From assembly GCA_015501585.1 (NCBI GenBank), contig JADNRY010000135.1:1-64000 (forward strand): a stretch of DNA of 64,000 nucleotides, read 5' to 3'. Under the pieces are notes generated by a model that made no database searches, was not told the origin of the DNA, and saw nothing but the letters and a program-made list of their open reading frames with translations. Each line of letters opens with the position of its first letter. Positions within the stretch are counted from its first letter, which is position 1. This document shows, piece by piece, positions 55,539 to 64,000 of the stretch. Source of the stretch: Rhodocollybia butyracea. Lineage: Eukaryota > Basidiomycota > Agaricomycetes > Agaricales > Omphalotaceae. Made by a program: the position numbers and the translations under genes.

Positions 55539-57490
55539 ATGGCACAAAATCACATATTTCCTTTGCCACTTTGCCTCTTTCTGGATGAACTTAGAGAAGA
55601 CACGTATAACAACCTAATTTCTAAATACAACGCTCTTGACGAACACATCAAACTCCGTATTCCATTTGGCTTTATACTTTCGCTCTCATCATCCGACTCA
55701 GAACCAACGACCGAACAAACTCTCGCATTGAGACTATGCTTGTTGATGTACTATGCCTCTCGTGGTGCTGAAATTCCCAAGCAGTTGCAGCTGCAAGCAG
55801 CTTTAGCTTCAAAGACAGGAAATTCCTTGGTAATTGCAGGAACAGGATTTGGGAAGACGCACATAATGGCACTGCTGATGCTGCTTGAGAACTCTGGCTC
55901 AACCCGAGTATCTATTACCATATCTCCTCTGAAGAGACTACAGGCAATGCAGGTGTGTGACACTGGATATAGGTTCTGATATGGTACTGATGTGTTGTAC
56001 ATTTACAGGTTACATCTTTTCTTGACAAGTATGGCATCAATACAGTCGCTGTAAATCAGGATACACCACGAAATAAAGAGTATTGGAAGGTATGTATGAG
56101 CCGCAATATCAAGTACTGACCCTTCGCTAACTTTTTAGCACAGAAACACATTCATGATGGTGCCATTAATTCCTCACAACTCGGGACCGCTCAGCATCTC
56201 ATTGTAACGGCTGAGCAACTCTTCAAATCACCGGAAGGTCATTTCACTCGATTAGCTCTCCTCCTCCGTGACCATACATTCCGTCGACGACTCCTTCACA
56301 TCAACATCGATGAAGTACATTTTGTGCATTACTTGGGAAGGGATCGCTTTGGTTTATCTGCTTTTAGACCATCATGGGGTCGATTTTCTGAGCTCAAAAT
56401 TACCTTGCCGAGAACACTCATATGGAATGCATTTACCGCAACTTGCCCCGACCATGTCAAACATACACTCGAATTGTCCTTTCTTGGATCTGAATACTCA
56501 CTCGTACAACGATGCACCAACCGACCAAGCATAATCTATGCACGTCACTGTGTTGTCGGAAATTTTGATGTGTTGCAAAACTATCTATGCTTCATTCGCT
56601 CTCCGTTTCCTACAAACGGCTCGCTTCAAGATCAGCCTCGAGTCCTGCTGTTCTTCGATAGCAATGCTCTTGCTCTTCGTGTTTCAAGATACTTGGATAA
56701 ACATATTCCAGAACAGTTTCGAGCTACTGGATTTGTTCGGCATTACTACAGTACAATGTCTCCACAGTACCTGCAGATAGCGCATGATGAGTTTACGCGG
56801 CCTGACGGATCTTGTTGTATCCTTTGTGCTACCTCCGCTGAATCTACAGTATGTGTATCATTTATGCAATAGTGTGAATCTAAAATGTTATCTAGGGAGT
56901 GGATTTTCCTGATGTACGTATAACGGTGAATGTAGGTATTGTGGATGAAAGCGAGAGCGATCAGCGCAAAGGCCGGGGAGATCGCGATGAACGCGGTGGT
57001 ATTCATGTTACGCTATTTGAACCTTGGGTTCTCAACGTTAAACTTGAAGAGTTCAACGATGAATCCCTTCCTTTTCACAATGACCCAGATCGTCCTCGCA
57101 CTGTACTCAAGCTTGGCTCAAACAAACGTGAACGTGTTCCGCACTCAGGAATTGCTGCTATACTTGCACCATGTATCCGAGAATACAAAGCTAATTATTT
57201 TGCCAACTGCTCTCCCTCACGTATGTCAAATTTTACCTTATCCTTACCGAGTTCTAACATATAATACAGGTCTTGACTACCTCACATTTTGTTGTGATGG
57301 GTCTGCACACACCGACAACGAATTTCAAATTCAAGACCATCTCCCTGGTCCTATCTATGTTGCTGCTCCTGAGCCGAACTTGACGAAACGCAAAGCACTT
57401 GACGAGCCTGTAGTTAATCTGGATGAACAAGATACTGAAGCAGGATTAAAGGTCCGTACAACGCGTCATAGGAAACCACTGGTCAAGTAA
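55539..57490 (+). CDS. RecQ-like SF2 helicase of the TIR element, intact
   Basis: Exons 55539-55952, 56009-56089, 56144-56848, 56896-57220 and 57270-57490 join without a stop into 581 codons. The introns are 44-56 nt with GT..AG ends. Helicase motifs in order: Walker A AGTGFGKTH (motif I, codons about 97-106), ISPLKRLQ (Ia), VTAEQL, DEVH in NIDEVHFVHYLGRD (II), FTATCPDH (III), RVLLFFDSNALA (IV), STGVDFPDVRITVNVGI (V) and DQRKGRGDRD (VI). This is the RecQ-type arrangement of an ATP-driven 3'-5' DNA helicase. The DEVH box replaces the usual DEAH, and the C-terminus has CCDG and no recognised HRDC domain. The start ATG lies just inside the left terminal repeat, which probably supplies the promoter. 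The gene ends 45 bp inside the opposing gene. A role in transposition (strand separation at ends or hairpins) is inference. Confidence 0.85.
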
Positions 57491-58129
57491 TGTGGAAATA
57501 AACTCGAACGGTGATAGTCCTATTTTATGTAGCTCATCTAGTGCAAGCTGGGTCTTTGACACTGATGTGGAGCGGGATATAGATGGTGGGATTGGCATTG
57601 GAGGAGAGTCACCGAAATTAACAAGAGGACGTGAATACGAGCTATATGCAGACTGTGGCGTGTGCAGAAAAGTTTCGGGAGAGCTTGATGGCTCCGACCA
57701 AGATGATGATGAGAGTGCTGGAGTAACTGGAGTGGATGGAAACTGGGAGAATGAATGAGTGTTGGTGGAATTTGAAAGTGATTCGGTGTGAGCAAGGTTG
57801 GAAAATAAACTGCTGCCTAGTGGTAACTGGGAACCATTTCCGTTCTCTAGGAAAGGCTCGTCAAGTCCTAGTCCTATAATCGGTGTCAAAGTAGGTGATT
57901 GCGGAAACAATGAGTCGGCAAGTGATTGGCTTTGGTTGGCAAGGTTTCGGATAGGATAATTTGGAACTTTAAATGCCGCAGATTTCTGTTTTCTTCTTCG
58001 AGTTTTTGGTACTAAAGCTGGGCCGGTGCCAAAGGTCATAGGTTGTGAGATTGAACGCTGTAATGCGCTGGGATCTGGTGTAATCGGAGCTGTATTCGAG
58101 ACAAATTGGAATAAAGGTTGAGAATTCAT
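57446..58129 (-). CDS. DUF6589-like protein, shortened
   Basis: ATG at 58129 (MNSQPLFQF), just inside the right terminal repeat; the frame is also open upstream into the repeat but without ATG. It has a basic KTRRRKQKSAAF patch near residue 40, then TPIIGLGLDEPF, a long Ser/Pro-rich stretch, and SVSKTQLALDELHKIGLSPFEFISTLLD near the end. The homolog at 26828 continues past this last motif for over 100 residues; here the frame turns into unrelated sequence and stops at 57446, overlapping the helicase end. This looks like an internal deletion that removed most of the protein. It is probably a DNA-binding remnant of the element's second protein. Confidence 0.6.
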   Translation of the reverse strand: MNSQPLFQFVSNTAPITPDPSALQRSISQPMTFGTGPALVPKTRRRKQKSAAFKVPNYPIRNLANQSQSLADSLFPQSPTLTPIIGLGLDEPFLENGNGSQLPLGSSLFSNLAHTESLSNSTNTHSFSQFPSTPVTPALSSSSWSEPSSSPETFLHTPQSAYSSYSRPLVNFGDSPPMPIPPSISRSTSVSKTQLALDELHKIGLSPFEFISTLLDQWFPMTRCTDL

Positions 58130-59099
58130 TGGTTGTAGTGTTGAAAAACGATTTATATTCTTATCGACGCGTTGTTGCGCGCGCGACACGTCGAAAATGC
58201 TGGACAAGCTGAGCGAGACGGAAGAAAATAACGCTGAACGGAATTCACGGAACGGTTTCAATACATTCAAAAATTCCCATCCGCTTTGCCCAAATCGAGG
58301 TTAAGCTAATTAAGGATCGGTCAAAGCTGTTTAAAAGTCTGTGCTACGGTCCGGAGCCGGTTTCCAGGCCCCTCTATCGAGGTTTCTCGCTTAAGCCGTC
58401 AACCTCATAGAGGGGACTGTAACAGGCCTAATCCTGATGTTTTTGCGCAAGGTGCTAATTTCATAATTGTCAATGGAGGTGAGTGAACCTGCTCCCCTAC
58501 AGAGAACTTTATCCCAACTCTTCTCTTAGGTGAAGTTGGTACTGTCGATGGTACTTCCTGCTCCGCTCCGGTTTTCGCCAGTATCATTGCTTTGATAAAC
58601 GAGTTAGTAACTACATTAGACAACCATACAGTTGCTGATCATTATCTCAGTCATCTTATTGCTGCTGGGACGTCGCCTCTTGGCTTTTTAAACCCATTGT
58701 AAGTTTTACAGACATCCTATCTAAGCATCTCAATTGCTCATCAACTGCTTCTAGTTTATACGCAAATTCCGGTGTACTCTCTGACATCACAAGTGGTGAG
58801 GTATCTTTCGATTAAGATATCTAGCTATAATTCTAATGTTTTTGTTCAAGGTGATAATCCCGGATGTATGCAAGCACATAGACACTACGGCTCCTAAACT
58901 AATTACCCTTTTTTTGCTAGGTAATACCACTGGCTTCCCTGCAAAAGCTGGATGTAAGTATACTATTTTTTCCCTCTCCTTTGATATACTAAAGTGTTGT
59001 GCTTTTGTAGGGGATCCCGTCACAGGTTTAGGCACTCCGAAATATGCAAGCCTTGCTGCTGCCGCTGGAGTATAGAATCTTGCCATTCCCTTGAACACA

Positions 59100-59810
59100 T
59101 CTATTGTTTTATATTATTATAAGTAGTATTCAAGGAAGTACAAATGTATGTTATAAAGTTTCAGGGTGCAACACTTTCTCCAACTCGCTCAATATCTTGT
59201 CCCATTGCTGGCTTTGAAAGAAAAATATTGCACAACAATTCTTTTTCTCTTTCTTTCATCTCAGAGACAAGTACCATTGGTAGGCCTGGTATGCTACGCA
59301 CCGCTGCAAACTCTATCCTTGAGGGTAGTAATATTCTTGCCAATTGAGGAGTTCTCCGACTTTGTAAGCTGCAAGACAGCCCAGTCATCTGCATGGTACT
59401 CATTCAGTGATCTTATCTGCTTGTATCCCTCACCAGTAACCCATGCATTGTCTAGTAGATCAGCTTGCCAAGGATGCTTGGATATTAGGGAAGGTCCGGT
59501 CTGGCCAAGGTCGAGGAGTTGTGGGTTGGTGTCACAGATGGCACATAAGAGCATAGGAATCAGCAAAGGGTGAGCGAGTGATTTTCCTTTTTCAAAGCAA
59601 TCATATTATTGATTGAGTAACTCATCAACAGCTTCGTCTAGTTGCTGATAGTCTCTCAAGGAATCATTGTTGAACTCAAGTTCTTGTGGTGGATCGACAT
59701 CTGAAGATCTGATGACTGGAGGGATCACTGCGTGTCTGAGTGCAGCGCAGGAGACAGAGCTGCAGGACCCCGAGTTTTCTCAGTGTCGTTGGACAAAGAC
59801 ATGTTCAACA
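59100..59810. other. no recognised gene; minus-strand open blocks
   Basis: Minus-strand blocks at 59566-59294 (ICDTNPQLLDLGQTGPSL..) and 59403-59161, and an acidic stretch at 59740-59610 (PPQELEFNNDSLRDYQQLDEAVDELL) preceded by MSLSNDTEKTRGP, look gene-like. They do not join into a family I know. They may be the 3' parts of decayed genes. Confidence 0.3.
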
Positions 59811-59813
59811 CCG

Positions 59814-60162
59814 TGACAAACCATCCTGGCGCTAAATTTCTCTGGGCGCCAATTTATTTAAGCAAGCGGTAAGAACCAGCTTCTGTCTTCACGAGGTTTT
59901 AACTGCTGCCATTCCTTAGAGCATCGCTAGTAGTCAAGCTTCAAGTCCTAGTCAAGGGCCAGGAAGTTGCCTCGTTCTTGATGTTGCATCTTACTTACTT
60001 GTTAGTGAACAAAAAGTCACCACTACCAGTGGTTCTCTTGGAGCTGATAATCTATCTAGTTGATTTGTGATGACAACAATCTTTTGGTGAACTGTAATCC
60101 TGACAGGGAAACACATCTGGTGAAGAGTCTGGGCAAGGGTATGAGAGCTGGTAGTACCACAC
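59814..60162. repeat. NLR 3'-flank block, copy 2
   Basis: Matches 19872-20220 over its whole 349 bp. In this copy it is followed directly by the next shared block (ATTACAAATCTGTTATGAG), without the 0.8-kb segment seen in copy 1. Confidence 0.85.
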
Positions 60163-60269
60163 ATTACAAATCTGTTATGAGTCTGTGCCCCACCAGCTAC
60201 TGAACATGGAACAAGGTAACTATATTCTAGTTAAGAGGAAAGAGATGTGTAAGATTCACTGGGTATAAA

Positions 60270-63200
60270 CTAGTCTGTGGACCAGCACTCTGCCCAGTTA
60301 TGCCCAAAAACAGCATTTTTGAAAGAAACATGATTATAACCTTTGATGGAAATAACGAATAAAGTCTCATCAGCCACTAGATTTTTCCGGTACTGCTCAG
60401 GAATCCAAAAAATATGATTGTGGACAGCAGTAAAATGAATCCACCCATCTTGGTTTAATCTCCACAATGAAACTAGAAGATGATGGGTAAATAAAAAAAC
60501 ATTATAGAAGAGGAGAAGGCACATACAGTGAGAAGATAAAGATGGAGAGTTTATGTGGCCCTGGAATAGCTTATCAATGGTGACTATGGTTTGAGCATTC
60601 TGGGATCTCATTGTCTTGTCAGATGGTCCAGAATTGAAAACAGGATAGAATGGCAGAGACAAGACTGAATCAGTATGACCCTGGAATGGCTCACTAATGG
60701 CCTCTCCAGTTTGAGCATTCCACAATGTTATTGTGTTGTCAAATGATCCAGAAACAATTCTTTCTCCATCAGGAGAGAATGCCACAGACAAGACTTGATT
60801 AGTATGGCCCTGGAATGGCTCACCAATGGCCTCTCCAGTTTGAGCATTCCACAATCTTATTGTATTGTCATGGGATCCAGAAACAATTCTTTCTCCATCA
60901 GGAGAGAATGCCACAGACAAGACTGGATCAGTATGGCCCTGGAATGGCTCACCAATGGCCTCTCCAGTTTGAGCATTCCACAATCTTATTGTATTGTCAG
61001 CTGATCCAGAAACAATTCTTTCTCCATCAGGAGAGAATGCCACAGAGTAGACTGAATCAGTGTGGCCCTGGAATGGCTCACCAATGGCCTCTCCAGTTTG
61101 AGCATTCCACAATCTTATTGTGTTGTCATCAGATCCAGAAACAATTCTTTCTCCATCAGGAGAGAATGCCACAGACAAGACTGGATCAGTATGGCCCTGG
61201 AATGGCTCACCAATGGCCTCTCCAGTTTGAGCATTCCACAATCTTATTGTATTGTCAGCTGATCCAGAAACAATTCTTTCTCCATCAGGAGAGAATGCCA
61301 CAGAGTAGACTGAATCAGTGTGGCCCTGGAATGGCTCACCAATGGCCTCTCCAGTTTGAGCATTCCACAATCTTATTGTGTTGTCATCAGATCCAGAAAC
61401 AATTCTTTCTCCATCAGGAGAGAATGCCACAGACAAGACTGAATCAGTGTGGCCCTGGAATGGCTCACCAATGGCCTCTCCAGTTTGAGCATTCCACAAT
61501 CTTATTGTGTTGTCATCAGATCCAGAAACAATTCTTTCTCCATCAGGAGAGAATGCCACAGACAAGACTGGATCAGTATGGCCCTGGAATGGCTCACCAA
61601 TGGCCTCTCCAGTTTGAGCATTCCACAATCTTATTGTATTGTCAGCTGATCCAGAAACAATTCTTTCTCCATCAGGAGAGAATGCCACAGAGTAGACTGA
61701 ATCAGTGTGGCCCTGGAATGGCTCACCAATGGCCTCTCCAGTTTGAGCATTCCACAATCTTATTGTCTTGTCAGCTGATCCAGAAACAATTCTTTCTCCA
61801 TCAGGAGAGAATGCCACAGACAAGACTGGATCAGTATGGCCCTGGAATGGCTCACCAATGGCCTCTCCAGTTTGAGCATTCCACAATCTTATTGTCTTGT
61901 CAGCTGATCCAGAAACAATTCTTTCTCCATCAGGAGAGAATGCCACAGACAAGACTGGATCAGTATGGCCCTGGAATGGCTCACCAATGGCCTCTCCAGT
62001 TGAAGCATTCCACAATCTTATTGTCTTGTCATGTGATCCAGAAACAATTCTTTCTCCATCAGGAGAGAATGCCACAGAGTAGACTGAATCAGTGTGGCCC
62101 TGGAATGGCTCACCAATGGCCTCTCCAGTTTGAGCATTCCACAATCTTATTGTGTTGTCATCAGATCCAGAAACAATCCTTTCTCCATCAGGAGAGAATG
62201 CCACAGAGTAGACTGGATCAGTATGGCCCTGGAATGGCTCACCAATGGCCTCTCCAGTTTGAGCATTCCACAATCTTATTGTGTTGTCATCAGATCCAGA
62301 AACAATCCTTTCTCCATCAGGAGAGAATGCCACAGACCAGACTTGATTAGTATGGCCCTGGAATGGCTCACCAATGGCCTCTCCAGTTTGAGCATTCCAC
62401 AATCTTATTGTCTTGTCATGTGATCCAGAAACAATTCTTTCTCCATCAGGAGAGAATGCCACAGAGTAGACTGAATCAGTGTGGCCCTGGAATGGCTCAC
62501 CAATGGCCTCTCCAGTTTGAGCATTCCACAATCTTATTGTGTTGTCATCAGATCCAGAAACAATCCTTTCTCCACCAGGAGAGAATGCCACAGAGTAGAC
62601 TGAATCAGTATGGCCCTGGAATGGCTCACCAATGGCCTCTCCAGTTTGAGCATTCCACAATCTTATTGTGTTGTCATCAGATCCAGAAACAATCCTTTCT
62701 CCATCAGGAGAGAATGCCACAGACAAGACTTGATTAGTATGGCCCTGGAATGGCTCACCAATGGCCTCTCCAGTTTGAGCATTCCACAATCTTATTGTCT
62801 TGTCATGTGATCCAGAAACAATTCTTTCTCCATCAGGAGAGAATGCCACAGAGTAGACTGAATCAGTGTGGCCCTGGAATGGCTCACCAATGGCCTCTCC
62901 AGTTTGAGCATTCCACAATCTTATTGTGTTGTCATCAGATCCAGAAACAATCCTTTCTCCATCAGGAGAGAATGCCACAGAGTAGACTGAATCAGTATGG
63001 CCCTGGAATGGCTCACCAATGGCCTCTCCAGTTTGAGCATTCCACAATCTTATTGTCTTGTCACGTGATCCAGAAACAATTCTTTCTCCATCAGGAGAGA
63101 ATGCCACAGAGAAGACTGAATCAGTATGGCCCTGGAATGGTTTACCAATGGCCTCTCCAGTTTGAGCATTCCACAATCTTATTGTATTGTCAGCTGATCC

Positions 63201-64000
63201 AGAAACAATTCTTTCTCCATCTGGAGAGAATGCCACAGAGAAGACTGAATCAGTATGGCCCTGGAATGGTTTACCAATGGCCTCTCCAGTTTGAGCATTC
63301 CACAATCTTATTGTCCAGCCAGATGAGGAAGCAATTATTCTTCCATTTGGTGAAATGCTGACTGCCAATACTCCTGACTCTGTCATCCATTTTCCCACCT
63401 GTGAGCTTCCTCTTTTAGTTTTTACTTTAAGGGTCCTTTTCAATCTTCCTAATATTCTTAATCTGTCGACCCAGAATGGAAGGATGCTCAAATACAAGTG
63501 TGGTGTCATGCCATTGACACTACTCAATGTAAAAGTTTCCACCATTTCCTTGATTCTGCTTATATCTTTAACAACATCTTTGAAAGCTCTCTTCTGCAAT
63601 GAATATCCCGTTAATTGCAAAATCTGGATACATATTTCCATGTTCCTTTTCTCCTGATATTCTCGATGTTTGGCGGCCCCAAGTAAACTCATTGCTTCAA
63701 TCCAATAGATTACTTTTTCTTTCAAAAAGCTTTTCAGATTTTCAAGTCCTGTATCATTCAGTGATGATTGCACTAGATGATACCCCCAATATCTACAGCA
63801 ATAATGCAGAGTGTCATCAATTGCATCTGCAATTTTATTTTGAATGTTGGGGACATCTTTATCAGGGATAAATGATGATGGCAAGTCAGCCATATTGAAC
63901 CTCAGGTCTTGCATAACTGTGAAACATGCATCACTCAGCAACATGTGGTGCAGCGTTGCATTACAGTAGAGCTCCTTAGCACGGCTCTGACTTGATATAT
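60270..64000 (-). CDS. NACHT-WD40 NLR, copy 2, C-terminal part (runs off window)
   Basis: One open minus-strand frame covers the region after the NACHT core (from about 64000), the linker helices, a degenerate first WD40 blade, 20 near-identical 43-residue repeats, a degenerate last repeat and the tail GWIHFTAVHNHIFWIPEQYR..FGHNWAECW. A likely 60-nt intron (GTATGTGCC.. at about 60525) precedes the tail; its sequence is open, so translation does not depend on it. Within the window it has no stop or shift, unlike copy 1. The NACHT and N-terminal exons are outside the window. WD40 repeats of this kind form the ligand-sensing end of STAND receptors such as HET-E and HET-D of Podospora; the ligand is unknown. 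High identity among repeats predicts frequent length change. Confidence 0.9.
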   Translation of the reverse strand, partial: ISSQSRAKELYCNATLHHMLLSDACFTVMQDLRFNMADLPSSFIPDKDVPNIQNKIADAIDDTLHYCCRYWGYHLVQSSLNDTGLENLKSFLKEKVIYWIEAMSLLGAAKHREYQEKRNMEICIQILQLTGYSLQKRAFKDVVKDISRIKEMVETFTLSSVNGMTPHLYLSILPFWVDRLRILGRLKRTLKVKTKRGSSQVGKWMTESGVLAVSISPNGRIIASSSGWTIRLWNAQTGEAIGKPFQGHTDSVFSVAFSPDGERIVSGSADNTIRLWNAQTGEAIGKPFQGHTDSVFSVAFSPDGERIVSGSRDKTIRLWNAQTGEAIGEPFQGHTDSVYSVAFSPDGERIVSGSDDNTIRLWNAQTGEAIGEPFQGHTDSVYSVAFSPDGERIVSGSHDKTIRLWNAQTGEAIGEPFQGHTNQVLSVAFSPDGERIVSGSDDNTIRLWNAQTGEAIGEPFQGHTDSVYSVAFSPGGERIVSGSDDNTIRLWNAQTGEAIGEPFQGHTDSVYSVAFSPDGERIVSGSHDKTIRLWNAQTGEAIGEPFQGHTNQVWSVAFSPDGERIVSGSDDNTIRLWNAQTGEAIGEPFQGHTDPVYSVAFSPDGERIVSGSDDNTIRLWNAQTGEAIGEPFQGHTDSVYSVAFSPDGERIVSGSHDKTIRLWNASTGEAIGEPFQGHTDPVLSVAFSPDGERIVSGSADKTIRLWNAQTGEAIGEPFQGHTDPVLSVAFSPDGERIVSGSADKTIRLWNAQTGEAIGEPFQGHTDSVYSVAFSPDGERIVSGSADNTIRLWNAQTGEAIGEPFQGHTDPVLSVAFSPDGERIVSGSDDNTIRLWNAQTGEAIGEPFQGHTDSVLSVAFSPDGERIVSGSDDNTIRLWNAQTGEAIGEPFQGHTDSVYSVAFSPDGERIVSGSADNTIRLWNAQTGEAIGEPFQGHTDPVLSVAFSPDGERIVSGSDDNTIRLWNAQTGEAIGEPFQGHTDSVYSVAFSPDGERIVSGSADNTIRLWNAQTGEAIGEPFQGHTDPVLSVAFSPDGERIVSGSHDNTIRLWNAQTGEAIGEPFQGHTNQVLSVAFSPDGERIVSGSFDNTITLWNAQTGEAISEPFQGHTDSVLSLPFYPVFNSGPSDKTMRSQNAQTIVTIDKLFQGHINSPSLSSHCMCLLLFYNVFLFTHHLLVSLWRLNQDGWIHFTAVHNHIFWIPEQYRKNLVADETLFVISIKGYNHVSFKNAVFGHNWAECWSTD
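60690..63270 (-). repeat. 20-unit 129-bp WD40 repeat array
   Basis: Twenty units of 129 bp (43 codons), mostly identical. Variation is confined to a few sites: after HT (DS, DP or NQ), the next V+1 residue (F, Y, L or W), and the loop residue before D(N/K)T (A, D, H, R or F). The opposite strand is also open over 511 codons here only because the repeat unit lacks stops in that frame. Some unit orders recur (for example units 3-5 and 6-8). Confidence 0.95.

Larger units (their letters stand above)
55270..58430 (+). mobile_element. helicase-bearing TIR element, young copy
   Basis: A 3161-bp element with 264-bp terminal inverted repeats (55270-55533 and 58167-58430) that look identical by eye, starting TAGGCCTGTTACAG. 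The 9-bp target duplication ATCCTGATG is at 55261-55269 and 58431-58439; excision restores HAYPDVFAQG in the sedolisin. It carries two convergent genes: an intact helicase and a short DUF6589-like protein. A subterminal hairpin (CCCCTCTAT against ATAGAGGGG, 55285-55331) occurs in each terminal repeat. Identical repeats suggest a recent insertion. Nine-bp duplications occur in MULE-like elements, but no MULE transposase is seen, so the class is open. Confidence 0.92.
51479..59075 (+). pseudogene. sedolisin (S53 tripeptidyl-peptidase-like), split by three elements
   Basis: Reading through the insertions gives one S53 protease in order. A frameshifted secretory leader is followed by the pro-domain (ASPPPYFANAGTPALDATQN, LIDVSRPGNAMYGQHL, intron at 51736-51791, TGAFSEWLGFSVPV). 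Then the catalytic domain: NAGIEAVSSILN (53190), GVPVTFFSVGKDNNDG (53357), GASLSGGGFSNIFARPSY (53920), LFNPSGHAYPDV (55228), FAQGANF (58442), GTVDGTSCSAP with the Ser nucleophile (58531-58564) and WDPVTGLGTPKYASLAAAAGV (end 59075). It lacks the Asp four residues after the Glu of the Glu-Asp-Ser triad (Ser instead). It has several stops and shifts, such as after SSTGW at 53145. Insertions: hAT 52115-52852, solo LTR 54006-55209, helicase element 55270-58430. The ancestral enzyme would be a secreted acid protease; this copy is dead. Confidence 0.9.

Noticed and set aside
26581..58430. the two helicase elements as part of the NLR segmental duplication
   Set aside because: Each has its own distinct 9-bp target duplication and opposite orientation, so they inserted independently.
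54006..58430. a single large insertion in the sedolisin
   Set aside because: Two separate sets of duplications (GCACT and ATCCTGATG) and 47 bases of restored protease coding between them show two events.
60815..62350. 511-codon open frame on the + strand over the WD40 array
   Set aside because: It is the antisense shadow of a 129-bp repeat that happens to lack stops in that frame; the minus-strand frame carries the WD40 consensus and the conserved flanks.

Overview
The window looks like accessory, transposon-crowded chromatin of an agaricomycete (mushroom-forming basidiomycete). The evidence is introns of about 45-60 nt with GT..AG ends, NACHT-WD40 NLR genes with the basidiomycete start (MPDKLKKTGIRKFFG) and tail (DGWIHF..FVHGxxWxECW-like), a secreted sedolisin gene, Plavaka and Tnp2/CACTA transposases, and TIR, LTR and LINE debris. 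No tRNA, rRNA or prokaryotic feature is visible. All family names come from reading translations by eye; no search was run.

Layout. 1-9.7 kb: no recognisable gene, but two solo LTRs of one family in opposite orientation and a hAT element that contains one of them. 9.7-11.35 kb: broken Plavaka transposase. 11.35-19.87 kb: a LINE pseudogene invaded by a 1.8-kb element of unknown class (a second inverted copy lies next door and holds a solo LTR) and by a CACTA-type MITE that itself holds a PIF/Harbinger MITE. 19.87-26.08 kb: NLR pseudogene with a collapsed WD40 array, an 11-bp deletion, a hAT MITE and a 1.3-kb foldback element in its intron. 26.58-29.53 kb: decayed copy of a helicase-bearing TIR element. 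32-38.4 kb: T5orf172 (GIY-YIG-like) pseudogene, Tnp2 transposase, and a gene with Spt5-like NGN/KOW domains. 39.7-49.1 kb: a run of multi-exon genes, most with one or more stop codons, including a protein with tandem SUMO-interacting-like motifs, a WD40 gene, and a coiled-coil gene made of tiny phase-0 exons. 51.5-59.1 kb: one sedolisin (S53) gene split by a hAT element, a 1.2-kb solo LTR and a 3.16-kb helicase element. 59.8-64 kb: a second, open NLR with 20 near-identical 43-residue WD40 repeats, running off the window.

The most interesting system is the pair of helicase elements (55270-58430 and 26581-29531). Each is flanked by its own 9-bp target-site duplication, starts with TAGGCCT-like termini, has a subterminal hairpin whose stem is kept by paired changes between the copies, and carries two convergent genes: a RecQ-like SF2 helicase (intact, five exons, 581 aa, in the 55-kb copy) and the N-terminal part of a second protein resembling DUF6589 proteins. 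The second theme is decay: several genes are broken by stops that each revert to CGA, CAG or CAA by one C-to-T change, as expected from cytosine methylation/deamination or a RIP-like process. The third is the pair of NLR paralogs, one with a 20-unit repeat array and one collapsed to about one canonical unit, the pattern expected of rapidly evolving fungal NLR receptors.
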